In this document: piece by piece, positions 16,537 through 24,480 of the stretch
How positions within the stretch are numbered: position 1 is the first letter of the stretch
How the letters are laid out: each line of letters opens with the position of its first letter
IMG/VR virus record: IMGVR_UViG_3300045019_000032
Span: 1-39,975 of that record
DNA length: 39,975 nt
Strand: one strand, 5' to 3'
DNA from: a virus
Notes under the pieces: generated by a model
The model's database searches: none
Told to the model about the DNA's origin: nothing
The model's input: the letters and a program-made list of their open reading frames with translations, nothing else
Program-made: the position numbers and the translations under genes

Positions 16537-18576
16537 TTATGCGCCGGGGTTCTTGAACATGCCGCGCCAGTCGATCGCTTTGGCCGCAAACGTATGGCGA
16601 GCCTTGATCTGCAGGCCGTCGACCTCGAAGCCTTGACGCTGCTCGGTGTAAAGGCCTTGCTCGCCTTCGAGGTAGCTATACTCGACGGTGTCCACCAGCT
16701 GGGGAGCAGCAGACAGGAACCAGTTATTGCCTTGGATTCGCGCCTCGACCACCACCTCAAGCGAGGTGTTGAAGTTCGGATTGATGTCGGACGCCTTGGC
16801 CGCGACGAACGCTGCCGATGTAAATTTATTCGCCTCGACTTCCTTGTCAGGTCCGACAATCAGGTAGCTCGGCGTGAGGTTGAGGACACGGCCTTTCATT
16901 CCCTTTTGCTTACGCATTGCAGCGCGACCCGCGCCGAGAGCGGTATCGCTAATGACTGTGCCAGCGACGACGTTGCCATGGTCGGCGTGGAACAACTCGA
17001 CGCCGTCCGACATGACCGACGAGCCCGTCAGGATGCCGTAGACGATGTCGCCTTCGATCGCGGCCGCCTCTGCTGCCAGCGCCGTGGGAATGCGATCGAA
17101 CGCCGACAAGTCGTCATTAACGAGCGACTCCCAAGTAATCGAGACGATGCCGCCGAACTTCGACAGGCTGTATTTTTCAGCGGAATCGCCGAACGAAATG
17201 GCCTTGTATTCGCCACCCTCTTTGATTTTCTTGAAGACTGCAGCCTCCGACAGCTGCGTGCGGGCGATCTCACGGAAATCCGGGGCGGTGGATTCGCGAG
17301 CCCAGCCGACAAAGGTGCGCACCTGCAGATCGTAAGCAGCGCGCAATGTGCGATTCACGGTACCGGCAAGGATCGCTGGAAAGTCGCTGGTGGACTGCAT
17401 GCCGCCACGGACTTGCATGTCGCGGTCCAGGTTGAGCGCCATCACGGCAATTTCACGGCGGCTGAAGCCGCGAGTGTTACCGCCTGCCGCTTCGATCGCA
17501 TCGCGCGCCATGTCGATCAGGTTCTGGCCCCGATATTGACGGGCAGCGTCCATACGTGCTTTGTCGCGCCGGACCTCGGCGTTCGGGTTGGCGCGCAGGG
17601 CGATTGCATCCGCGATCGCCTGACGACGCGTTTCCACTTCTTCGCCGACGACACGAATGTCGGCGGCGCTCCGGGTCGGCGTAGCGGCGCTGCGCTTCGC
17701 TTTCTCGCGGAGGACAGCCAAGCCAGCATCGGCCGGCGTCATTTCACGGTTAGCGATCAGCTGGTCGGCATAGGCGTCGCCGAGGCCGCCCAGACGAACA
17801 GCCTCGCGGATACCAGCCTGACGCTCACCTTCCAGGCGTGCGCCTTCCGCGCGGGCCTGAGCAAGTTCATCCGGGGTCGCGGCTGGTGTAGTTGCCGCCG
17901 GAGTAGTTGTAGCAGACATCGTATCTTCCTTTCTGGTTTGAATACCGGCGGCTGCCGGCGCTTGAACTTGTAAATCCCTGTATTCGCAAAGCGAAGTCGG
18001 CAGGTCGCGCGTATCCGGCCTGCCCGGCGCTCCCTGTGCGCTGCGTGTCGTGGAGCCAGCGTCAGCGGGTACCGTGACCAGCGACAGTTCATAAGGCTCC
18101 CAGTCGACGATGCGATAAACCCAATCGCCGCCCTCCGTACCCGGAGCAATTCGCTCGATCTTATGGACCGTATAGCCCACCGAGATATTGCGAATGATTC
18201 CGTCCTGCACATCCTTGAAGATGGGCTCGACATCTTCGCGCTGGCTAAATCGGACCGTCGCAATGCCGCGATCGCCCTGCAGTTCTGCCGATGAAACCAC
18301 TCCCAACACGTTGGACAGGCTCCACCGACTGTGAGAATCCAGCAGGTTGGCCGCCCCGGACTGCAGTCGCTCCATCCGCACATGCGCCGGATCGAGACTG
18401 AGTTCCTCTTGGTAGTAACGATCGTTCCACCAGTCGTAGCGCCTGACGCGTGCCCCGGTCGTCCATGTCAAATCAACGGTCCGCGATTCAGCATTGACCG
18501 TGCTGACTGGTGCCAAGCGCGTTTGCATCGGCGTATCTCTCTGCTCGCGCCGCACTTCGGTGTTTTGTCCACTCAT
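16537..18576 (-). CDS. prohead protease fused in frame to major capsid protein
   Basis: 679 residues in one frame. Residues ~1-220 are a prohead protease of the S78 type: LLDSHSRW carries the likely catalytic His and IIRNISVGYTVHKIE the likely Ser, followed by YELSLVTVPADA, a family landmark. A linker rich in Ala and Pro leads to TRKEDTMSATTT, where a second start with a strong AAGGA site lies (ATG 17919). Residues after that are a charged helical delta/scaffold segment and then a capsid domain (FVGWARESTAPDFREIART, VELFHADHGN), similar to Mu-gpT-like or HK97-fold shells. The protease would remove the delta segment during head maturation. ATG 18576 is chosen because upstream codons overlap the portal gene. 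Confidence 0.88.
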   Translation of the reverse strand: MSGQNTEVRREQRDTPMQTRLAPVSTVNAESRTVDLTWTTGARVRRYDWWNDRYYQEELSLDPAHVRMERLQSGAANLLDSHSRWSLSNVLGVVSSAELQGDRGIATVRFSQREDVEPIFKDVQDGIIRNISVGYTVHKIERIAPGTEGGDWVYRIVDWEPYELSLVTVPADAGSTTRSAQGAPGRPDTRDLPTSLCEYRDLQVQAPAAAGIQTRKEDTMSATTTPAATTPAATPDELAQARAEGARLEGERQAGIREAVRLGGLGDAYADQLIANREMTPADAGLAVLREKAKRSAATPTRSAADIRVVGEEVETRRQAIADAIALRANPNAEVRRDKARMDAARQYRGQNLIDMARDAIEAAGGNTRGFSRREIAVMALNLDRDMQVRGGMQSTSDFPAILAGTVNRTLRAAYDLQVRTFVGWARESTAPDFREIARTQLSEAAVFKKIKEGGEYKAISFGDSAEKYSLSKFGGIVSITWESLVNDDLSAFDRIPTALAAEAAAIEGDIVYGILTGSSVMSDGVELFHADHGNVVAGTVISDTALGAGRAAMRKQKGMKGRVLNLTPSYLIVGPDKEVEANKFTSAAFVAAKASDINPNFNTSLEVVVEARIQGNNWFLSAAPQLVDTVEYSYLEGEQGLYTEQRQGFEVDGLQIKARHTFAAKAIDWRGMFKNPGA
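17917..17932 (-). promoter_or_regulatory. internal ribosome-binding site and start for free capsid protein
   Basis: On the minus strand AAAGGAAGATACGATG places a strong AAGGA six to seven bases ahead of ATG 17919, within the protease-capsid frame. Initiation here would give a 460-residue capsid precursor without the protease, allowing many capsid copies per protease. Confidence 0.65.
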
Positions 18577-18640
18577 GCTTGCCTCAAAAGAATGCCCCGG
18601 ACGGCAATTGCCGGTGGGGCTGATTGACTTGATAGATTGC

Positions 18641-20089
18641 TTATTCGGCGACGATCTCTGCAGCGGTCGCGGCATCAATGAGTCGGGCCGAAACAGCGGC
18701 GTCCGAGTCCGTAAGAATCCCGTACTCTTTCAACGTCTCGCGCTCGTCCCGCATCTCTTTGAATACCTTTTCAGGGTCTTCGCCTAATTCCCTGATCGAT
18801 TCGGAGATTGACTTCATGCCGCCCCGGTGCGCTTCCTTGGCAGCCATTACGTCTTTGAGAGGATCGACCCAGGCGAGCTTGGGCATGGTCCATGTCATTG
18901 GCTTCATCGGTGCGCTAGACCGACCAGCCAGTCGCGCAGCAATCTGAAACTGTCTGCCGATGGGAGCCAGCACCATTGGTTTCAAGGCAAGCCACTGTTC
19001 TGCTCGAATCATTTGGCGGAATTCAACCAGGCCGGCGCGGTAACTGCTGTAATTGAAATTGGAAAGGTCTCCCGTCATCTGGGAATACATCACACGCGCC
19101 CCGGCCGCGACCGCTTGCAACTGGCTACGCGTATATTCCCCATAACCGCCACTTGCAGCTGGCGTGCCGAATTCAACGCCTTCGGTATTGGAGACATACT
19201 TAATCATCCCCGGCGCGACCTTCTCCTGCATCTGACCTTTGCCGGCATTGGCTAATTGCCCAAGACGGGTCGAACTGTCATCCGTCCGCACGAAGGCAAC
19301 AAAGCAGGCCTCGATTTTCTTGCGCACCAGCTCGGCTTGCTCATAGTCCGCGACATCACGCAACCGCAGCAGGGAAACGGAAAACTCAGCAATACCACGC
19401 ACCTGAGTCGGGCGGCGCTTCCGGTAATAATGCAGCACCTCCGAGGCATCGACCCGCTGGCTTTCCAGCGACTTCAATCGGAAACTGGCGACCTCGCCGG
19501 GATGCACCGGATAGAGCCAATATGCGACACGCTCCCCGGCCAGGTTGAATTCGATACCGGTAATGGCGACATTGCCGTTTGCCAGTGGACCATTTTTCGT
19601 GGCGTCCAAGTGATCGGGCTCCAGCACACGCAACTGAAGCGGTACCGGGTATTTATCATCGGGTGAGCGGTGAATAAAGCGGAAGAGAACCTCGCCGCTT
19701 TCCCGGCGCTCCCGGTGCCCCATTTCAAGCAGGCCATTAAAATCGAGCTGCCCGTCCGCGTCGCAGTACTCGCACCAGTCATCCCATAATTGCTGATCCG
19801 GTGCCTTGGCAATGATTCCATCGCCGATGGTGTTCGTCACCAGCGAATCCAATGCCATCGCGGCATATTCATTGTTTCGCACCACCTCACGGCAACGGTT
19901 TCGAACCCGACTTAAGGCAGGACCGATTTCCGCGTTCGCGCTTCCGCCGCCGGCATGCCATCCTGCAGTACGCCGGCCGATCTTCGCGGCATCGTAGCCC
20001 CGTGCGACCTCCAAGGCCATACGAGCCTGGAATCGCTTGACGCCGGCCACCGGATTGATAAACCCGACAAGGTTGTCTATGAAATTCAT
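18641..20089 (-). CDS. portal protein (lambda gpB type)
   Basis: 482 residues from ATG 20089. Landmarks of the lambda-like portal family are visible: SRVRNRCREVVRNNEYAAMA near residue 60, LRVLEPDHLD, EVLHYYRKRRPTQVRGI near 210, and QMTGDLSNFNYSSYRAG with the following QMIRAEQWLA in the last third. The portal forms the dodecamer at one capsid vertex through which DNA enters and leaves. It follows the gpW-like gene by one base and precedes the protease-capsid gene, as in lambda. An in-frame reading up to 20179 overlaps the gpW-like gene and is rejected. Confidence 0.93.
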   Translation of the reverse strand: MNFIDNLVGFINPVAGVKRFQARMALEVARGYDAAKIGRRTAGWHAGGGSANAEIGPALSRVRNRCREVVRNNEYAAMALDSLVTNTIGDGIIAKAPDQQLWDDWCEYCDADGQLDFNGLLEMGHRERRESGEVLFRFIHRSPDDKYPVPLQLRVLEPDHLDATKNGPLANGNVAITGIEFNLAGERVAYWLYPVHPGEVASFRLKSLESQRVDASEVLHYYRKRRPTQVRGIAEFSVSLLRLRDVADYEQAELVRKKIEACFVAFVRTDDSSTRLGQLANAGKGQMQEKVAPGMIKYVSNTEGVEFGTPAASGGYGEYTRSQLQAVAAGARVMYSQMTGDLSNFNYSSYRAGLVEFRQMIRAEQWLALKPMVLAPIGRQFQIAARLAGRSSAPMKPMTWTMPKLAWVDPLKDVMAAKEAHRGGMKSISESIRELGEDPEKVFKEMRDERETLKEYGILTDSDAAVSARLIDAATAAEIVAE

Positions 20090-20090
20090 A

Positions 20091-20312
20091 TCAATCCCGG
20101 CTGAAGATTGCCAGCGATGACGGGCCACGGTTGGACTGGCTCGGTACTTGAATCTGGCCGGATGCCACCAGTTCGCCATGAACGAACTTCCGCGCTTTCA
20201 TCAAGTCGTCGGTACTGCGATAGGTAATCTGTTTCCCATCATAGGTAACGCTTAACGTGCCGGTCGCAATTGCAGCGTCTAGCGCATTGAGTTGAGAGAG
20301 AGTGAATGCCAT
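20091..20312 (-). CDS. gpW-like head-tail joining protein
   Basis: 73 residues starting MAFTLSQLNALDAAIATGTL, with VTYDGKQITYRSTDDLMKAR. The helix - beta hairpin - helix pattern is that of lambda gpW family proteins, which sit between portal and tail connector and are needed before tail joining. It lies between terminase and portal, exactly as lambda W lies between A and B. Start ATG 20312 is four bases after the terminase stop. Confidence 0.82.
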   Translation of the reverse strand: MAFTLSQLNALDAAIATGTLSVTYDGKQITYRSTDDLMKARKFVHGELVASGQIQVPSQSNRGPSSLAIFSRD

Positions 20313-20317
20313 GATCG

Positions 20318-22399
20318 TTAGTCCAGCCAGTTATCAGTATTGCCAAGCCAATCATCCTGCGGTTCCTCCGCTGCAGGAGTCGCGGCCGGCACTTGTGCAG
20401 ACGTCTGCACGGGGTCGGTTTGCTGCGGCGGGCCGGTTTCCGCTGGCACTTCATTTGCCTCGCTTTCCGCTACCGTCTCCACCGCAGCAAGGTTTGCCTC
20501 GCTGAACAGGTCAACCGTGCGCGGCTCGATCAATTGCCGCAGATGCTCCCAGTCGGCAGCCTGGAGGCGATTGATCCGCACAGAGGGATGACATGCCGCT
20601 GCATAGGCATAAACCCATGTATCCAGATCCTCATTTCGCTGCCGCAGCTTGACCCACTTGCCGACCCGATCGTCAAAGGTCTCAGCGGTCAGCTGTTCGT
20701 AGAATTCATCGGGCAACCCAGCCGGGAAGCGGACCATCCGGTCCTCTGGCGGCAACAGTTGCGGCTGCCCGTCGATCATGACCGGACGGCCATCGACGAG
20801 AACCTGATCGCCATCGAGCCGCGCATAAAGTGCAGCCTTGGCGGTATCCGTACCCACCATCCAAAGTTGCACACCATTTTTCTGCACTATGCCCTTATCG
20901 TTCTTCACGTCCTGCTGAGTCGGCTTCGCGAGGATCGGCCGATTCGGAGTCTTCGCCCCCTTGATCGCTATCACGCCATCTGCACGATGTTGCCGCACAT
21001 AGTTATAGACGCGATGGGTTGCATATCCGGTATCGATTGCCGTCATCGAGATGCGGACATCGACGCCGAAAGCATTTCGGATCGGCTGCCGCCGGTATGC
21101 CGTCAGCTGCTCCCATACCTCCGGCTTCTCAGGATCGCCATAGAACTCGACACGGTCGATTGTTGCCGCCCGTTCGTTCTCGCCCCACCCGACCAAGTGC
21201 AAATGCAACCGGGCAGGTTGCTGCTGCACGTCGACGCCCAGCGTCAACACCAGAATGCCTGGTGGCAGCGTCCGTACTGGCCACTCTTCCGCTCGCAGCT
21301 TCAGACTCGATCCCTTTACCCGGTCGGCATGGTCTTCATATGGCTCGCCTTTCTGCAGGTTGACGAAAGGCTGCAGCTTTGCTTTGTCCCGGCATGCCGC
21401 CAGCCACTTCGCGGCGATTTGCGGCCAGGACAAGCCCAGGCCGATTGGCGAGTAAAGCGCATTGATGTGATAGCCAAGACGCTCGCGATCGGGATAGCGA
21501 TGCCGCCATTCCGCGCCGTTCTCCTCGGCCAGCATCCATGTCTTATGCCGCTCCTCGATCGCCTCGCCGCAGCACTGGCACATATAGACAGCGGTTTCCG
21601 GCTTATGGACCTTGCGGCCGGCTTCGTCGATGGTTTTTTCCCATCGAAGATGCTCGAATCTCAGTACCTGCTTTTCATGGCAATGCGGACATGGCACGTA
21701 GTACTGGGCCTGCGATGACATCTCATACTCTTTCGAAATATGGGAGGTCTCTTTTCGTCCCGGCGTACTGGACTTGTACCGCTTCGCCCTCGGAAAGGTA
21801 ACGGTTCGCTGTTCGGACAGCGAAATCGGGTCGCCTTCATCCTCGACGTCGGTCGGATACCGGTCGGTTTCATCCAGGCCGAGATTCTTGATCGGCATCG
21901 ATGCCAGCGAACTGGCGGCATTCGAGCCGGTCATCACCAGCATGCCGCCGGGAAAATCCTTCACCAGCGTCGTATTGCCGCTGTCGCGCGATCGGGCCGG
22001 CGGCACCTTTTCCGTCAACCTCTCCGACAATTCGATCATCGGGGCAATACGCTGCTTGCTGTACTTTTCCGCCGTGTCGACGGTCGGCTGCACCACCAGC
22101 ATGGGAGCCGGCGCATGGTCGATGACATAGCCGATCCAGTTCAGCAGCACTTCGGTTTTTCCAACCTGCGACGCCGCCATGAAGCAGATGTCGGTCGCCG
22201 GATGCTGCGGCGACAGGACATCCATGATCTCGCGCAGGTATGGCGTTCGTGACGTCCGCCACGGCCCCGGCTCAGCCGCGCCTTTCGTCGGCAGAATCCG
22301 GTTCTGATCCGCCCAGGCGCTGATCGTCAAATCTTCTGGTAGCTCCCACGCCGCCACGACAGCATCAAGTATGGCCTCATAGCCATCAAGCATGTTCAT
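20318..22399 (-). CDS. terminase large subunit (lambda gpA type)
   Basis: 693 residues. Walker A AASQVGKTE at ~75-83 and Walker B with catalytic acid LGLDETDR at ~173-180 define the packaging ATPase. Two CxxC pairs (CPHCHEK and CQCCGEA, ~260-310) form a zinc-binding insert common in gpA-type proteins. The C-terminal half carries the nuclease fold, with acidic residues in TLGVDVQQ and TAIDTGYAT. It cuts concatemeric DNA at the phage end site and drives packaging with the small subunit. ATG 22399 overlaps the small-subunit stop (ATGA). The last ~60 residues are Pro/Gln/Glu-rich and flexible. Confidence 0.95.
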   Translation of the reverse strand: MNMLDGYEAILDAVVAAWELPEDLTISAWADQNRILPTKGAAEPGPWRTSRTPYLREIMDVLSPQHPATDICFMAASQVGKTEVLLNWIGYVIDHAPAPMLVVQPTVDTAEKYSKQRIAPMIELSERLTEKVPPARSRDSGNTTLVKDFPGGMLVMTGSNAASSLASMPIKNLGLDETDRYPTDVEDEGDPISLSEQRTVTFPRAKRYKSSTPGRKETSHISKEYEMSSQAQYYVPCPHCHEKQVLRFEHLRWEKTIDEAGRKVHKPETAVYMCQCCGEAIEERHKTWMLAEENGAEWRHRYPDRERLGYHINALYSPIGLGLSWPQIAAKWLAACRDKAKLQPFVNLQKGEPYEDHADRVKGSSLKLRAEEWPVRTLPPGILVLTLGVDVQQQPARLHLHLVGWGENERAATIDRVEFYGDPEKPEVWEQLTAYRRQPIRNAFGVDVRISMTAIDTGYATHRVYNYVRQHRADGVIAIKGAKTPNRPILAKPTQQDVKNDKGIVQKNGVQLWMVGTDTAKAALYARLDGDQVLVDGRPVMIDGQPQLLPPEDRMVRFPAGLPDEFYEQLTAETFDDRVGKWVKLRQRNEDLDTWVYAYAAACHPSVRINRLQAADWEHLRQLIEPRTVDLFSEANLAAVETVAESEANEVPAETGPPQQTDPVQTSAQVPAATPAAEEPQDDWLGNTDNWLD

Positions 22400-23004
22400 C
22401 GCGGCACCTCCGCTTCCGCCCGCTCGCGCAAGCGTTGAACTTCGCGCACCATCGCGTTGCAGATCCGCTCGCATTCAAGCCGAATAAGCTCATGGACTTT
22501 GACTGGGTCGGATTCAGGCGCGACCATTTGCGTCAACCGATCGGGCAGCTGCAGCAACGCGGACCGCGCAGCGGCATGCGTGTCATGCACTGCCTTCAGA
22601 ATTGGTCCAACCTCTGCGACTTGACCGAGCAGCTTGCGCAGCTCGATCGATTTCAACTGCGCGTCGATCTGCTCTTTCTCGGTCCGCGCCAGATGGTATG
22701 CGCTCGGCGGGCTGTCGGCGGTTGGCTTCGCTTTTCTTTCAGCGGCCGGCGCGGCCGGTGCGGACTCTTCGGCTCCTGCCAGCAGATCGAGGCTTTCACC
22801 ATTGCGGTACGCGTCCCACCGCTCCCGCACGCCGAGTTTGCTCGGGTCGCCGGTCGATTCAATCAGACGCAGGGACGCCTCGACATTCACCAGTTTGCCG
22901 TCTTCCGACAGGACCAGCCGGTTAAGACTTTTCAGCTTGGTCACATAGCTTTGCGCGCATCCGTAAATTTTTGCGAATGCCGACTTGGAAACATATCCAT
23001 CCAT
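22396..23004 (-). CDS. terminase small subunit, Nu1-like
   Basis: 202 residues. The N-terminus (MDGYVSKSAFAKIYGCAQSYVTKLKS) is a winged helix-turn-helix of the Nu1 kind that recognises the phage packaging site. A flexible Ala/Pro linker follows, then a long helical part (EKEQIDAQLKSIELRKLLGQ) that would form the oligomer and contact the large subunit. ATG 23004 is preferred to GTG 23013 because AGGTG sits six bases upstream of the ATG. Directly upstream is a run of repeated ACTTCAC motifs (23022-23068), a good candidate for its binding sites. Confidence 0.9.
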   Translation of the reverse strand: MDGYVSKSAFAKIYGCAQSYVTKLKSLNRLVLSEDGKLVNVEASLRLIESTGDPSKLGVRERWDAYRNGESLDLLAGAEESAPAAPAAERKAKPTADSPPSAYHLARTEKEQIDAQLKSIELRKLLGQVAEVGPILKAVHDTHAAARSALLQLPDRLTQMVAPESDPVKVHELIRLECERICNAMVREVQRLRERAEAEVPR

Positions 23005-23021
23005 AGCATTCACCTAAATTC

Positions 23022-23068
23022 ACTTCACCAAGAATTTCACTTCACTCGGAAAACTTCACTAACTTCAC
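23022..23068. repeat. four direct ACTTCAC repeats: candidate cos/terminase-binding site
   Basis: ACTTCAC (GTGAAGT on the minus strand) at 23022-23028, 23039-23045, 23053-23059 and 23062-23068, with degenerate copies (ATTTCAC 23034, AATTCAC 23017). They lie in the 137-bp gap upstream of the small terminase gene, which also has a CGGGGGG run at 23090-23096. In lambda-like phages the small terminase binds repeated sites next to cos in this position. The role is inferred. Confidence 0.5.
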
Positions 23069-23141
23069 AGGGCTATGACCAGGAAAACAACGGGGGGCAA
23101 ATTACCCATATGGCTCAACGGCAGGAAGGACCCGCCGAAAT

Positions 23142-23801
23142 CTAAGGGCGGGCTGTCGCGACCGCCTGCTCCCAGGCAGCCGTCAGGTTCTGCTCGAAGT
23201 CGCGGTTGATCGCCTCGGTTGCGACCGCGCTGAAGTCGAACCGCTGCTGGTACGACGCCGAACTGGCGAACACCAGCAGCGGGACGATCTTCCGGTTGTC
23301 ATTCACGCGCGCATAGATGCCGGTCGGCAGTGATCCGCCTTTCGGTTTGCCTTTGAAGAATCGCTTCGTGGTCCCCGATGAGTTCAGGTCACGCGCGATC
23401 CGCATGATGGCCGCCTTGCTGATGTTGCCATGCTGGTCCAGCTGCGCGCCCTTGCCCGGCAACGCCACTTGAGGCGCAGCGCTACCAGCGAATCGTTCCT
23501 CAAAAGTCTTGAATTCACGCTGGCCGCCCGTAACCTGCGGCATGAGGTAGTCCGCCTGGATGCTCTTCGCAAATACCGACGCGACGAGATTGTTCTTTGT
23601 GGCCGGGGTAATGCCGAACGCCTTTCGAGTAAATGGCGTTGGCCGGTCGAATGCTTTTTCCACGCCATCTTCCAATGCTGCCTGTGCGCTCCTGACGCTT
23701 GCAGTGAGCGCGTTCGCTAGCGCGAAGGGAATTTGATCGGCAAACACGGCATCGAAGCTGCGCACCACGCTTTCAGCACTGGCGATCGTTTCAGATTGCA
23801 T
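23142..23801 (-). CDS. hypothetical phage minor structural protein
   Basis: 219 residues from ATG 23801 (MQSETIASAESVVRSFDAVF). It has an N-terminal helix, a stretch with the pattern FDRPTPFTRKAFGITPATK, and a C-terminal part (FDFSAVATEAINRDFEQNLTAAWEQA). This kind of protein is often annotated as a minor tail or gpZ-like phage protein, but there is no catalytic motif. It is unusual that it lies upstream of terminase instead of among tail genes. An in-frame reading from 23978 would cross a strong terminator (23813-23845), so the ATG after the terminator is chosen. A hairpin around its stop (23131-23152) lacks a T-run. Confidence 0.75.
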   Translation of the reverse strand: MQSETIASAESVVRSFDAVFADQIPFALANALTASVRSAQAALEDGVEKAFDRPTPFTRKAFGITPATKNNLVASVFAKSIQADYLMPQVTGGQREFKTFEERFAGSAAPQVALPGKGAQLDQHGNISKAAIMRIARDLNSSGTTKRFFKGKPKGGSLPTGIYARVNDNRKIVPLLVFASSASYQQRFDFSAVATEAINRDFEQNLTAAWEQAVATARP

Positions 23802-24039
23802 CTTTGCCGCCCCAAAAAATACCCGCGACCTCTTCAGATCGCGGGCGAGATCCACCGAAGTGGTGGAGGAGACACCTTGAGCGTGCCGCTTGGCTATTGG
23901 TAGCGGCGCTTGTCGAACGCTTCTTTTGCCTGCTTCCAGCTTGCGCCTCTGCTGCATCCAGTTCCTGACAGTCTTCATGCAACTTGTCGTCGATGAAGAC
24001 CCGGCCGTCTTGGCCGCGCTGGAGGTAATAGGTTTTCAT
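23791..24039 (-). CDS. small hypothetical phage gene, probably frame-disrupted
   Basis: From ATG 24039 (MKTYYLQRGQDGRVFIDDKL) the frame stays open for 82 codons but passes through a strong terminator and into the next gene. The first ~40 residues look like a real protein. The sequence after them in this frame does not, whereas the -1 frame at the same place reads EAFDKRRYQ and stops at TAG 23894-23896, well before the terminator. So the natural product is probably ~48 residues, with a one-base change or a frameshift near CAAAAG at 23923-23928. Function unknown. Confidence 0.5.
   Translation of the reverse strand: MKTYYLQRGQDGRVFIDDKLHEDCQELDAAEAQAGSRQKKRSTSAATNSQAARSRCLLHHFGGSRPRSEEVAGIFWGGKDAI
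23813..23845 (-). terminator. strong rho-independent terminator upstream of the 23142-23801 gene
   Basis: On the minus strand a 10-bp stem (CCCGCGATCT / AGGTCGCGGG, one G-U pair) with a GAAG tetraloop is followed by TATTTTTT. A second small hairpin, TCCACC / GGTGGA, lies at 23851-23867. Confidence 0.85.
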
Positions 24040-24057
24040 GAAGGGCTCCGGCAAACG

Positions 24058-24083
24058 AAAAAGCCACCGATCAAGGTGGCTTT
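24058..24083 (-). terminator. rho-independent terminator
   Basis: On the minus strand AAGCCACC, loop TTGATC, GGTGGCTT then TTTCG. It ends whatever is transcribed leftward from the 24084-24360 space. Confidence 0.75.
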
Positions 24084-24359
24084 GAGCTAATGCGGGTTAC
24101 AGCGTCCCGCGCCGTCTATCAAGCGTGGAAGGAAAATGATCTTACCGGGGTCGAAATCCCCGTGCCTTCGTCACTCGGCTGGTATCCATATTTTCGTAGT
24201 GTCGTGTGCGCCGTCATCTGGTTATCGAGGGTGGGTACTCCTCAACCATCGGGCAAGTTTGAACCCATGAGCCGTGTCGTCGCTCTTTCAACGCCGCAGA
24301 TGGTGCCGGGCTAGGTCAATCGGACTTTCACATCACTGCCTCCAGTGGGTCACCAAATG
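24084..24359. other. 276-bp region between two same-direction terminators; no confident gene
   Basis: Minus-strand terminators at 24360-24394 and 24058-24083 bracket this space, so anything leftward here is its own transcript. It contains several short inverted repeats on the minus strand: CACTG-GAGG-CAGTG (near 24338-24351), GGTTGAGG...CCTCGATAACC (near 24226-24252), CGGGG-ATTTCGA-CCCCG (24145-24161) and GCGGG...CCCGC (near 24092-24112). The longest minus reading is 32 codons, ATG 24217 to TGA 24119 (MTAHTTLRKYGYQP...), preceded in the same frame by two in-frame stops. A plus-strand frame of 74 codons (24090-24314) is also open. A small structured RNA or a decayed gene are both possible. Confidence 0.4.
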
Positions 24360-24394
24360 AAAAAAGCCCCGTTTGAACGTATCAAACGGGGCTT
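24360..24394 (-). terminator. strong rho-independent terminator after the 24481-25122 gene
   Basis: On the minus strand a perfect 13-bp stem (AAGCCCCGTTTGA / TCAAACGGGGCTT, five-base loop) followed by a run of T. It is one of the strongest terminators in the window and closes the early leftward operon. Confidence 0.9.
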
Positions 24395-24480
24395 AGTCGC
24401 AATTTCTTCGAGAATGACGAAAATATAGGTTAACTGTCCCAATGCCGTCAAGCAATTTATTGACGGACATCAATTTATTT

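Noticed and set aside
16534-17973. 479-codon open frame on the plus strand opposite the capsid gene
   Set aside because: Capsid domain evidence on the minus strand is strong; the plus frame has no recognisable protein pattern.
24140-24165. T-arm-like hairpin (CGGGG - 7-base loop - CCCCG)
   Set aside because: The loop does not match the TTCRANY pattern, and no acceptor, D or anticodon arm can be folded around it, so it is not a tRNA.
24090-24314. 74-codon plus frame with some protein-like character
   Set aside because: No ribosome site, and it lies opposite a unit bracketed by minus-strand terminators. I could not connect it to a family; it is mentioned in the region entry only.
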